Assembly (NCBI RefSeq): GCF_000221045.1 | Contig: NC_015856.1 | Coordinates: forward strand, 2,686,542 to 2,750,541 | DNA: 64,000 nt | Source of the DNA: Collimonas fungivorans Ter331 | Lineage (GTDB): Bacteria > Pseudomonadota > Gammaproteobacteria > Burkholderiales > Burkholderiaceae_D | Direction of reading: 5' to 3' | Shown: one piece after another, positions 1-7,586 of the stretch | Layout of the letters: the number at the start of each line of letters is the position of its first letter | Position numbering within the stretch: position 1 is the first letter of the stretch | Made by a program: the position numbers and the translations under genes | Notes under the pieces: model-generated | What the model was told of the DNA's origin: nothing | Database searches by the model: none | Seen by the model: only the letters and a program-made list of their open reading frames with translations

Positions 1-573
1 GTGCGCCGCCTGGTGCGGCGGGATCCGGTCAAGCAAGCTGCGCAGCAGCTGGGTTTGCATGGCGCGCAGGCGCGACTTGGGAATTTCTATCAGGCGCCAC
101 CCGCCGCTGCGTTTTGCTATCCAGCGATGGTGGTAATGCTGCAGGGCTGCCGTCGTCGCCGCACTGTTACGCCACTGGTCGGAGAACCAGTCCAGCTCGG
201 ACGGCGTTACTTTCAGCCATTGCGCCAGATCGCCAGCGGTGGCGAGCGTAGGGAGCGCCAGCGCGGACACCCACGCTGGCTGCCCGGCGGCAACAGGCGG
301 TTCGAGACAAAAATGCCGGACCTGCGGCGGTTCGCTGTCCAGCCATGCGTCGGAAAAACCCTCATGCGCCAGGATCAGCGCCGCCAGTTCGGCGCGGCCG
401 TGGCGATGCAGCTGCTCCCCGGTCTGTTTACGGATGGCCCGGCACAATGAAGGAATCCAGCGCCATTTCTTTCCGAGCGCCCATCTTGCGCCTTGCTTCA
501 TGGCGTCAAGGCTCGCTTCGCGCGCGAGGAAGGTATCTGCCAGGGCTAAAGCGACGAAAGTTTTTGGAGTCAT
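1..573 (-). CDS. Reverse transcriptase (retron/RVT_1-type), partial, cut by window edge
   Basis: An uninterrupted minus-strand frame of 191 codons runs from ATG at 573 off the left edge. The last ~60 visible residues match the start of a bacterial RNA-directed DNA polymerase domain. They show HYHHRWIAKRSGGWRLIEIPK, then a basic helix and RSLLDRIPPHQAAH, where family members continue with GF and the palm domain. About 130 residues precede this: a basic, Trp-rich segment (GKKWRWIPSLCRAIRKQTG) and a helix resembling the small N-terminal domain of retron-type RTs (GDLAQWLKVTPSELDWF). The catalytic YxDD motif lies outside the window, so activity cannot be judged. The frame contains no stop over its whole length. 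The class (retron, abortive infection, or one of the unassigned RT groups) cannot be settled from this fragment. The plus-strand ORF over the same bases is a shadow. Confidence 0.8.
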   Translation of the reverse strand, partial: MTPKTFVALALADTFLAREASLDAMKQGARWALGKKWRWIPSLCRAIRKQTGEQLHRHGRAELAALILAHEGFSDAWLDSEPPQVRHFCLEPPVAAGQPAWVSALALPTLATAGDLAQWLKVTPSELDWFSDQWRNSAATTAALQHYHHRWIAKRSGGWRLIEIPKSRLRAMQTQLLRSLLDRIPPHQAAH

Positions 574-912
574 CTGGTTAAGGTAAACGAGGCGGCGGAG
601 AGCCTTCAACCAGTCCCGTCATGCGTGAGCCGAATCTGCACCGTGGTGCAGCGCCGCTCATGCGTTGCATTGCCAAGCCAAAATATCCCGCGGGGTAGCC
701 CCGCAGAGGCGTGCCATTACACGAGGTAACAGTGCGCCGGCTTGAAGGGTCCGCCGCCCGGCCACACTATGTGAATATGGTAGAAGTGTCAACTGGATTC
801 GCCGGCGCCGGCGGCCCGCCATCCTTGCCTAGGCAAGCGACGATTCCAACTATCTGTCGGTGCCGGCGCAGATTATTGTTAGAATCATACCTACTCAATT
901 TTTTAGCTACTC
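574..912. other. Divergent intergenic region with several inverted repeats
   Basis: 339 nt without a gene, between the RT gene and the pqi operon, both transcribed outward. It holds a nested hairpin at 622-666 (outer GCGTGAGC/GCTCATGC, inner CTGCAC/GTGCAG with a 4-nt loop at 636-651) and a GC hairpin at 690-704 (GCGGGG, TAG, CCCCGC). It also holds two perfect palindromes, CGCCGGCGCCGGCG at 800-813 and CTTGCCTAGGCAAG at 824-837. The last is placed like an operator for pqi. The hairpins nearest the RT could belong to its leader or to a retron-type noncoding RNA; neither is proven. Confidence 0.6.
824..837. promoter_or_regulatory. Perfect 14-bp palindrome upstream of the pqi operon
   Basis: CTTGCCTAGGCAAG is an exact palindrome 75 nt before the first pqiA start. 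Position and symmetry fit a dimeric repressor or activator site, but no regulator gene is adjacent and I do not recognise the motif. Confidence 0.4.
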
Positions 913-1548
913 ATGCGCGAAGTCCCCGACCTGATTGCCTGCGAAGGATGCGATGCCCTGTATCGCAAGGTGCAGCTGCACCGTGGGGAGATTGCCCACT
1001 GCCCGCGCTGCGGCACCGAACTGGAGCGCGACGCCGGCCGCCAGCGCGAGCGCATCCTGCCGCTGACCGTGGCCAGCCTGATCATGTTCGTGATCGCCAA
1101 CAGTTTTCCCATCGTCGAGATCGAACTGCAGGGCCTGAGCAGCCGCACCACCTTGTTTGGCGCCGTGCTGTCGCTGACCACCGAAGGCATGTCGCTGGTG
1201 GCTTTGCTGGTGCTGGCCACCACTATCCTGTTTCCGCTGCTGCAGCTGCTGTTCCTGTTTTACCTGCTGGTGTCCTTGGCCAAGCAGCACCGGCCTCCCG
1301 GTTTCAGCTGGCTGGTAAGGGCCATGCAGAGCTTGCGGCCCTGGGGCATGGTGGAAGTGTTCCTGCTGGGCGTGCTGGTGGCGGTAGTGAAATTATCGAA
1401 CATGGCGACCGTGATCCCGGGCGTGGCCCTGTGGGCGTTCGGCGTGCTGACGGTATTGCTGACCGCGGTGGTGTCCTTCAATCCCCGCCATTTCTGGGAA
1501 ATGGCGTACGCTGAAGAGGCAATCGGCAGCCAGGAAGAGATTGCATGA
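913..1548 (+). CDS. pqiA: PqiA-domain inner-membrane protein, first half
   Basis: A 211-residue membrane protein of the paraquat-inducible A family. It starts with a rubredoxin-like zinc ribbon: two CxxC pairs, CEGC at residues ~10-13 and CPRC at ~30-33. Four hydrophobic segments follow. Enterobacterial PqiA is one ~420-residue protein with two such domains; here each domain has its own gene, a known arrangement in Betaproteobacteria. The stop overlaps the next start (ATGA), indicating translational coupling. PqiA with PqiB and PqiC is thought to carry lipids between the inner and outer membranes. Confidence 0.85.
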   Translation: MREVPDLIACEGCDALYRKVQLHRGEIAHCPRCGTELERDAGRQRERILPLTVASLIMFVIANSFPIVEIELQGLSSRTTLFGAVLSLTTEGMSLVALLVLATTILFPLLQLLFLFYLLVSLAKQHRPPGFSWLVRAMQSLRPWGMVEVFLLGVLVAVVKLSNMATVIPGVALWAFGVLTVLLTAVVSFNPRHFWEMAYAEEAIGSQEEIA

Positions 1549-2249
1549 ACGCCGCCACCGCGAATACAGCTGCCGAAGACGAAGACCTGCCGGTGCGCAC
1601 CGCTGCCGGCCTCGGCATGATGTCCTGCCATCATTGCGGCACCGTCTGGCAAGAGGTGCGCGAACACGAGCACTGCCAGCGCTGCGGCACCGCGCTGCAC
1701 CTGCGCAAGCCGGACAGCATCAGGCGCAGCTGGGCTTTCCTGATCGCGGCCTGCATCATGTACATCCCGGCCAACCTGATGCCGGTGATGATCACCAAGA
1801 CCTTGCTCGGCGTGCAAGAGGATACGATCATGAGCGGCGTGATCTATTTCTGGGTGTCCGGCGCCTGGGAGCTGGCGGCGATCATTTTCATCGCCAGTTT
1901 CCTGGTGCCGCTGTTCAAGCTGGCTTCCCTGATCCTGCTGACCTGGACCGCGCAAAAACGCAGCCGCTGGCGCCGCCTGCAGCGCGCCAAGCTGTACCGG
2001 CTGGTGGAAATCATCGGCCGCTGGTCGATGCTGGACGTATTCGTGGTGTCGCTGCTGGCCGGCCTGGTGCAGATTGAAGGATTTGCCAAGATCACCGCCG
2101 GCTTCGGCGTGCTGGCGTTTGCCTCGGTAGTGGTGCTGACCATGCTGGCCGCGCTCAGTTTCGATCCGCGTCTAAATTGGGACAACAGCGGGGACAGCCG
2201 CGATCAAGAAATGGATGAGAATCAAGGAATGAAAGCACAAGATGAGTAA
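1545..2249 (+). CDS. pqiA: PqiA-domain inner-membrane protein, second half
   Basis: A 234-residue paralogue of the preceding protein. It again begins with a cysteine ribbon (CHHC at ~26-29, CQRC at ~45-48), followed by about four transmembrane segments and a charged C-terminal tail. It overlaps the upstream gene by 4 nt (ATGA) and the downstream pqiB by 8 nt, so the two PqiA halves and PqiB are probably made in step. The pair should form the inner-membrane component that a single two-domain PqiA provides in E. coli. Confidence 0.85.
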   Translation: MNAATANTAAEDEDLPVRTAAGLGMMSCHHCGTVWQEVREHEHCQRCGTALHLRKPDSIRRSWAFLIAACIMYIPANLMPVMITKTLLGVQEDTIMSGVIYFWVSGAWELAAIIFIASFLVPLFKLASLILLTWTAQKRSRWRRLQRAKLYRLVEIIGRWSMLDVFVVSLLAGLVQIEGFAKITAGFGVLAFASVVVLTMLAALSFDPRLNWDNSGDSRDQEMDENQGMKAQDE

Positions 2250-3876
2250 TGAAAACACCCGGGACGACGCCCTGCCGCCTTTGCCGGAACCCAAGCTGAG
2301 CCGCAAGCGCGACTGGCTGCCTTCGCTGATCTGGCTGATCCCGATTGTGGCCGCGGTAGTCGGCTTGACGCTGGTGGTCAAGATCCTGGTCGAACGCGGA
2401 CCATCGATCACCATCACCTTCCGCACCGCGGAAGGCCTGGAGGCCGGAAAAACCAAGGTCAAGTACAAGGATGTCGATATCGGCCTGGTGCAGACCATCA
2501 CCTTGAGCAAGGATCGTTCGCACGTGCTGGCCAATGTCCAGCTGTCGAAAGAAGCCGAGAGCTTCACCGCCGCCGACACCCGCTTCTGGGTAGTGCGGCC
2601 GCGGGTGGCGGCGTCCGGCGTCTCCGGCCTGGGCACCCTGCTGTCAGGCGCTTACATCGGCGCTGACGCCGGCACCTCCAAGGAAAAGAAAGACGAATTC
2701 ACCGGACTGGAAGTGCAGCCTATCGTCAGGCTCGACGCCTCAGGCAAGCAGTACATGCTGCACGCCGCCGACATCGGCTCGCTGGACATCGGCTCGCCGG
2801 TCTACTTCCGCCGCATCAAGGTCGGCCAGCTGGCTGCATTCGACCTCGATGCCGACGGCAAAGGCGTGACCTTGCGCATTTTCATCGATGCGCCCTACGA
2901 CAAATTCATCGGCATCAACACCCGCTTCTGGCATGCCAGCGGCTTCGACATGCAGATCAACGCCAGCGGCTTCAAGCTGCGCACGCAATCGCTGGCGACC
3001 GTGGTACTGGGCGGCATAGCCTTCCAGGCGCCGGACGACCTGCTAGGCGCGACAGCCAAGGAAAACACGACCTTCAACCTGGCTGCGGACGAGGAAGCTG
3101 CCCTGAAGGAACCGGACGGCCCGTCGGAAACCGTGGTGATGTATTTCAACCAGTCGCTGCGCGGCCTGACGCCGGGCACCACCGTCGATTTCCGCGGCGT
3201 GGTGCTGGGCGAGGTCAAATCGATAGGCATCGAATACGACGCCAAGCGCCGCGAATTCAACATGCCGGTGGTGGTGCAGGTTTATCCCGAGCGGCTGGGG
3301 CGCAGGTATGCCGAGGATGAAAAGCATTCCAGCTATACCGCCAAGCAGCGCCTGCAGTACATGGTCAGCCGTGGCTTGCGGGCGCAGCTGCGCACCGGCA
3401 ACCTGCTGACCGGCCAGCTCTACATCGCACTCGACTTTTTCCCGAAAGCGGCGCCAGCCACCGTCGATACCTCGACCACGATCATCGAGCTGCCGACGAT
3501 TCCTAACAGCCTCGATGAAATCCAGTCGCAGATCGCCGAGATCGCCAAGAAACTCAGCAAGGTGCCGTTCGACCAGATCGCCGCCGACCTGCAGAAAACC
3601 CTGGGCACCCTGAACCGCACCCTGCTCAATGCCGAGCAACTGACCAAGAGCCTGAACAACGACGTCGCGCCGGAAATCACGGCCGCCATGAAGGATGTGC
3701 GAGTCACGCTGGACAACGCCAACCGCACTCTTTCCGACAACGCGCCGCTGCAGCAGGATATCCGTGCGACCCTGCAGGAACTGACGCGCTCGGCGGCATC
3801 GGTGCGGATCCTGACCGACTACCTGGAACGCCATCCGGAAGCACTGATCCGCGGCAAGCAAGAGGAAAACAAATAA
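2242..3876 (+). CDS. pqiB: MCE-domain protein PqiB
   Basis: A 544-residue periplasmic protein anchored by one N-terminal transmembrane segment (residues ~25-52, WLPSLIWLIPIVAAVVGLTL). Three MCE repeats follow, beginning near residues 55, 165 and 295; each has the pattern of a short strand, Gly-rich turn and a V-x-G-x-V end. The C-terminal ~130 residues are helical, rich in Asn/Leu and coiled-coil-like, as in PqiB proteins that build a hexameric tube across the periplasm. Length and domain order match the family. It overlaps pqiA upstream and shares one base with pqiC downstream (TAATG). Confidence 0.92.
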   Translation: MSNENTRDDALPPLPEPKLSRKRDWLPSLIWLIPIVAAVVGLTLVVKILVERGPSITITFRTAEGLEAGKTKVKYKDVDIGLVQTITLSKDRSHVLANVQLSKEAESFTAADTRFWVVRPRVAASGVSGLGTLLSGAYIGADAGTSKEKKDEFTGLEVQPIVRLDASGKQYMLHAADIGSLDIGSPVYFRRIKVGQLAAFDLDADGKGVTLRIFIDAPYDKFIGINTRFWHASGFDMQINASGFKLRTQSLATVVLGGIAFQAPDDLLGATAKENTTFNLAADEEAALKEPDGPSETVVMYFNQSLRGLTPGTTVDFRGVVLGEVKSIGIEYDAKRREFNMPVVVQVYPERLGRRYAEDEKHSSYTAKQRLQYMVSRGLRAQLRTGNLLTGQLYIALDFFPKAAPATVDTSTTIIELPTIPNSLDEIQSQIAEIAKKLSKVPFDQIAADLQKTLGTLNRTLLNAEQLTKSLNNDVAPEITAAMKDVRVTLDNANRTLSDNAPLQQDIRATLQELTRSAASVRILTDYLERHPEALIRGKQEENK

Positions 3877-4505
3877 TGACATCGACCACTCGCATCTGCA
3901 CCATCGCTGCCTTCACTGTCCTGCTGGCCGGCTGCGCTTCCGCTCCGACCCATTTTTACACGCTCGCAACGCCGACAGCGGCTGCGCCGGCCATCCAGAA
4001 TTCGAAGCTGTATATCGACGTGGCGCCGGTCTCCTTGCCGGAACGCCTGGCGCGGCCGCAACTGGTGGTGCGCAGCGCCGGCAGCGCTTCCAGCACCCGG
4101 GTCGACATCCTGGAACAGGAACGCTGGTCGTCGCCGTTCAACAATGAATTGCGGGATGCATTGGCAAGCGGCATCGCCAATCGCCTGGGAGCGATCGATG
4201 TCAGCCGCAGCGGCCGGCCGACGGACCAGCCGGTGTACCGGATTGCGGTCGAATTGCGCGAATTTGACGCCGTACCCGGCGACAAGGTGCAAGCCACTTA
4301 CGGCTGGACCATCAGCCGCTCCGACAGCGGCCGCAGCAGCGCCTGTCAACTGAGTGTGGCAGCGGCAGTCAATCCTGGCATTGATGGTTTAGTGCTTGGA
4401 GTGCAGCGCACGGTGGCGGATGTGGCCAGCGGCATTGCCGCCAACATCACGGCATTCAAGGCCAATCCCGCGGCAGCCTGCCAAAACGACAGGCCGCAGG
4501 CATAA
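3876..4505 (+). CDS. pqiC: PqiC-like outer-membrane lipoprotein
   Basis: A 209-residue protein with a lipoprotein signal and lipobox LAGC near residue 20, followed by the (T)HFYTL motif typical of the PqiC/ABC-transport auxiliary lipoprotein family. It is the last gene of the operon, starting within the pqiB stop (TAATG). By analogy it is the outer-membrane partner of PqiB. It ends 10 nt before the end of a convergent gene with no clear terminator between. Confidence 0.88.
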   Translation: MTSTTRICTIAAFTVLLAGCASAPTHFYTLATPTAAAPAIQNSKLYIDVAPVSLPERLARPQLVVRSAGSASSTRVDILEQERWSSPFNNELRDALASGIANRLGAIDVSRSGRPTDQPVYRIAVELREFDAVPGDKVQATYGWTISRSDSGRSSACQLSVAAAVNPGIDGLVLGVQRTVADVASGIAANITAFKANPAAACQNDRPQA

Positions 4506-4515
4506 CTTAGGACCC

Positions 4516-5250
4516 TCAGAACCGCTCGTAACCCAGCAGATAACGCCATTCGCCGACCGCCAGGCCGGCCATCGGCAGGCGGCCGATGCGGATGCGCTTG
4601 CTGGCCACTACCTGCAGCCCGACCTGTTCGCACATGTGCACGACCAGTCCGCGCGGCGGCGCCTTAAGCGCAAAGCGCAGGCGTTTTTCATTTTGCCAGC
4701 TGACCTTGATCGGCGGCAGCGGCTTGCGGTTGAAGCTCAAGCCGTGGTTCAGCAATTTCAGTCCGTCAGGAACGATGTCGCCGGCCACTTCAACGATGTA
4801 TTCATGCTCGATCTTGGCGGCGTCGTCCACCAGCTTGCGGGTGATCCGCCAGTCCTGGGTAAACACCAGCAGGCCGCTGGCCAGCGTCTCCAGCGGTTCG
4901 ATCAGGTTGAGGTTGGTCAGGTGGCGCTTCAGGAAACGCACTTCGGCGCGGTCGTCGGCCGCCCGCTTGTCAGGCACGATCAGGTCTGAGGCCAGTTCGC
5001 TCAGCGCCGGACCGGCAAACAGGTCGAGGCCGGCCGGCTTGTGGAACAGGATGGTTACCGGATCCTGCGGTTCCAGCGTGGCGTCCGCCGCCAGTTCCAC
5101 CTGCTGTTGCGCGCCGATGCGCAGGCCCGGCTCTTCCACTACCTTGCCATCGACCTTGACCCAGCCGCCCTCGATATATTGCTCGGCTTCGCGGCGCGAG
5201 CAGGAAACCAGTTCAGCGAGATGTTTTGCAAGGCGGATTGATTCTGTCAT
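4516..5250 (-). CDS. RsuA/RluF-type pseudouridine synthase paralogue with altered catalytic motif
   Basis: 244 residues from the ATG at 5250 (an upstream in-frame ATG at 5298 would add 16 residues unlike the family). An S4 RNA-binding domain occupies residues ~4-48, followed by the pseudouridine synthase fold with a preserved HKPAG motif (70-74). The catalytic motif, normally GRLDxxSxGLL, reads EPLETLASGLL here. The nucleophilic Asp is Glu121 (codon GAG), the preceding Arg is Pro and the Ser/Thr is Ala. The C-terminal RQIRRM motif is also changed to GLVVHM (201-206). The rest is well kept and the frame is intact, so this looks like a maintained gene of doubtful activity rather than a decaying one. 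Assignment to the fold is firm; function is not. Confidence 0.82.
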   Translation of the reverse strand: MTESIRLAKHLAELVSCSRREAEQYIEGGWVKVDGKVVEEPGLRIGAQQQVELAADATLEPQDPVTILFHKPAGLDLFAGPALSELASDLIVPDKRAADDRAEVRFLKRHLTNLNLIEPLETLASGLLVFTQDWRITRKLVDDAAKIEHEYIVEVAGDIVPDGLKLLNHGLSFNRKPLPPIKVSWQNEKRLRFALKAPPRGLVVHMCEQVGLQVVASKRIRIGRLPMAGLAVGEWRYLLGYERF

Positions 5251-5303
5251 GTATGGGGTCCGGAGACAATGATGGGCGGCCATTGTAACCGCCCGCACTT
5301 GGT

Positions 5304-5528
5304 TTATTTGCGATACATTTCAGGGCGCGGCTTGTTGCGCTGTTCGTAGATCGCCTTGGCGTCTTCCCGCGCGCGCTCCAGCGTACGCATGGCAGGATCG
5401 TCGTCGTGCAGCGTAAAAAAATCCTCGGCTTGCGCGTTCATCACGTATTTGATCGCCGCCTTCTCTTTCACGTCGAACAACTCCACCAGCAAGGTGGTGA
5501 CTTCATCCAGGTATTCTTCGTAGGTCAT
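5304..5528 (-). CDS. Small acidic hypothetical protein
   Basis: 74 residues with no signal peptide or membrane segment; predicted to be helical and charged (MTYEEYLDEVTTLLVELFD at the start, ending RPEMYRK). A clear ribosome binding site, GGAGAG, lies about 8 nt before the ATG. It sits 53 nt upstream of the pseudouridine synthase paralogue on the same strand and may be co-transcribed with it. I do not recognise a named family. Confidence 0.75.
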   Translation of the reverse strand: MTYEEYLDEVTTLLVELFDVKEKAAIKYVMNAQAEDFFTLHDDDPAMRTLERAREDAKAIYEQRNKPRPEMYRK

Positions 5529-5637
5529 GATGCTCTCCGATGTTTCTTGCCGCGCTCGCCTTCATCCACGGTGTTACAGGAAGAGCCCGGCGAGCGTATT
5601 TTGCACCAAATAGCCCGACAGGACCAAATTATCAGGT

Positions 5638-7179
5638 TCAATGCGGCCGCGACGGCGGCTTCAATCCGGCGAATTTTCGCCACAAGCGGCCGATCTTCGA
5701 TTTATTGTGTTTTTTGCTGGAAGCCAGCAGTTTGACGGCCAGGCCGCAGGATTGCGCCAGCTCGGGATGCTGTTCGGCGACCTGCTGCAGCAGCTGAGCA
5801 GCCACGCTACGATCATTGGCCGCGCCCAAGCCGTCCTGCAGGTCGCTCAGCGCCGCCACATAAGCATGGCTGCGTTTAGCTGGAAAATACGAGGCAAAAA
5901 ACTCGCTGGCGTAGCGCGCCTTCTTGGCGGCGATCCTTACCTTGTGGCGCTTGGCGGCGTCATGCTGCCCGATGCGGCTGCCGCGCTTCAGCAGTTTCTT
6001 TTGCAGGCCGGCCAGTTTCTTGACAGCGAATTTTTTCAGGGGTGCAGACAATCCGGTTACCTGCGCGGCGTCCAGCTCTTCGCGCCAGCGCCGCCCTTCT
6101 ATCCAGCTTCCCAGCAATAACAGCAAGCGTGTATAAGCACGCGAGTTGACCGCCGCCGCGACCGCATGGCGACCCTTGTCGGCTTCGCTGGCAGTCAGCT
6201 GCCGCAGGTTTTCCAGCTGCCATTGATCCGGACAGCGCCTTACTACATCGTCCAGCGTCGCCACCGCCAGCACTTCCCAATCGCGCGCAGGACCCAGCGT
6301 AGCGGCCAGCCAGTCAAGCCGTTCCGCTATTTCCGGCGGCGTCGGAATCACTTTCTTGAACAGGCCCAGCACGGCGCGCAAGCGCCGCAGCCCGACCCGC
6401 ATCTGATGCAGGTTTTCCGGATCGGCGCCGTGCAGCACGCCGTCTTCATTGCCTTGCATCTGCGCCAGGCAATTGCCGAGCAAGACCTGGAATCCTTGCT
6501 CCAGCGTCAGCCCGGGCGCCAATTCGACCGGCTGCGCCTTGACTACGGCAGGCGCTTGCGGCGCGTGCATGGCGTAACCGCGCTCGGCCTTGCTGGCATT
6601 GGCGGCGCGCAGCGGCAGCGTCTGCTGCAAGGCCAAGGCCAGCTCAAACAAGCTCGCCGCGGCGCCGGCTTTGAGTTCCAGTTCGATCTCGCTGATGGCA
6701 ATGCTTTTGTCGCCATGGAGGATTTCGCCCTGGTCCAAGGCCAGCTCGACTTCGTCCCCAGCCTGCGACCTCAGCAGCCAGATCGTACGTTTGAATTGGG
6801 TGGTAAATATCGGCCGCAAGCGATTGGCGAGGTCCGGCGCCGACAATAACGCGGCCACCGCCGAACCGGGCTCAAGCAGTCCGCGCAACGCTTGCAGGTC
6901 GGGCGCCGCGCCGCTGATGTCGGATTCCCACTCGGGGCGCTGGTGCAAACCGGCCGCCGCCTGGCCGCCGCTCTTGCAAGTCTGGACCCAGCGCGTCCCC
7001 ACTTTGCGCACCCGCAGCGCGGTATGGTTTTGCTGCAGGTACAGTTCGGGCGTATCAAAGTAAATGCTGGTCAGCTGCCGCGATTGCGGCTTGCCGGTGG
7101 CGTAATGTGTTAACAGGGGATGGCGGCGGAAGCTGGCGACGTCGCGCGGCTCCAATAACAGTTTTAATTCGATTTCCAT
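5638..7179 (-). CDS. CYTH-CHAD domain protein, putative inorganic triphosphatase
   Basis: 513 residues. The N-terminal CYTH domain (~1-200) opens with MEIELKLLL, carrying the ExExK signature of triphosphate-tunnel enzymes. The C-terminal half (~225-500) is a CHAD domain, a His- and Arg-rich helical bundle (LHQMRVGLRRLRAVLGLFKK, and AKRHKVRIAAKKARY later) that binds polyphosphate. The same architecture is found in E. coli YgiF, an inorganic triphosphatase. It stands alone, with no evident operon partner. Confidence 0.9.
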   Translation of the reverse strand: MEIELKLLLEPRDVASFRRHPLLTHYATGKPQSRQLTSIYFDTPELYLQQNHTALRVRKVGTRWVQTCKSGGQAAAGLHQRPEWESDISGAAPDLQALRGLLEPGSAVAALLSAPDLANRLRPIFTTQFKRTIWLLRSQAGDEVELALDQGEILHGDKSIAISEIELELKAGAAASLFELALALQQTLPLRAANASKAERGYAMHAPQAPAVVKAQPVELAPGLTLEQGFQVLLGNCLAQMQGNEDGVLHGADPENLHQMRVGLRRLRAVLGLFKKVIPTPPEIAERLDWLAATLGPARDWEVLAVATLDDVVRRCPDQWQLENLRQLTASEADKGRHAVAAAVNSRAYTRLLLLLGSWIEGRRWREELDAAQVTGLSAPLKKFAVKKLAGLQKKLLKRGSRIGQHDAAKRHKVRIAAKKARYASEFFASYFPAKRSHAYVAALSDLQDGLGAANDRSVAAQLLQQVAEQHPELAQSCGLAVKLLASSKKHNKSKIGRLWRKFAGLKPPSRPH

Positions 7180-7586
7180 GCTTCAAGCATACTTCCAAAC
7201 CGGCGCTTTCAGTAAGCTATTGTTTTAATACCATCGGCCTGGAGCCCGCCGAAACCGCGCGGCGTTTCAGAATTCGCGGCTCCGGGACCGGCACGCCCGC
7301 TTCATCGCCGGAATCACGCTGTAGCCGCTTTGCCGGTAATAACGATAGAAATAGAAAAAGGTTTTCATGTCAGGCACGCAATGATTGGAAGGAATGAGAG
7401 TTTCCCACCAAAAACGGAAGGCGCAACGCCGTCGTTGACCAGATGTCGATGAAATAAACAATCTTTAACGTTTGTACTCAATTTGTACTCATGCTGCCCT
7501 GCTCTCGCCCGATAGTTCGATATGACTGAACCAATCGGCGTACAGCGGCGTAATATCATGTTGTCCAGCTCAAGCGACTGTCATCG
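7180..7586. other. Intergenic region, mostly empty
   Basis: 407 nt between the CYTH/CHAD gene and the DUF1275 gene. It contains a possible 33-codon minus-strand ORF (7267-7368) and a 10-nt direct repeat TTTGTACTCA at 7471-7480 and 7482-7491. The section from about 7370 to 7480 is more AT-rich than its surroundings. I see no convincing larger gene, RNA or mobile-element end. Confidence 0.5.
7267..7368 (-). CDS. Possible 33-residue basic small protein
   Basis: The frame begins MKTFFYFYRYYRQSGYSVIP and ends in an Arg/Ser-rich tail. The aromatic, basic start followed by an amphipathic helix looks like the tiny proteins seen in Oxalobacteraceae genomes, but there is no good ribosome binding site. 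It could be chance. Confidence 0.3.
   Translation of the reverse strand: MKTFFYFYRYYRQSGYSVIPAMKRACRSRSREF

Noticed and set aside
1-586. Plus-strand ORFs at the left edge
   Set aside because: They lie opposite the reverse transcriptase frame and have no protein-like features.
711-1514. Plus-strand frame overlapping the first pqiA gene
   Set aside because: It is the +1 shadow of pqiA; it contains no zinc ribbon or coherent membrane segments.
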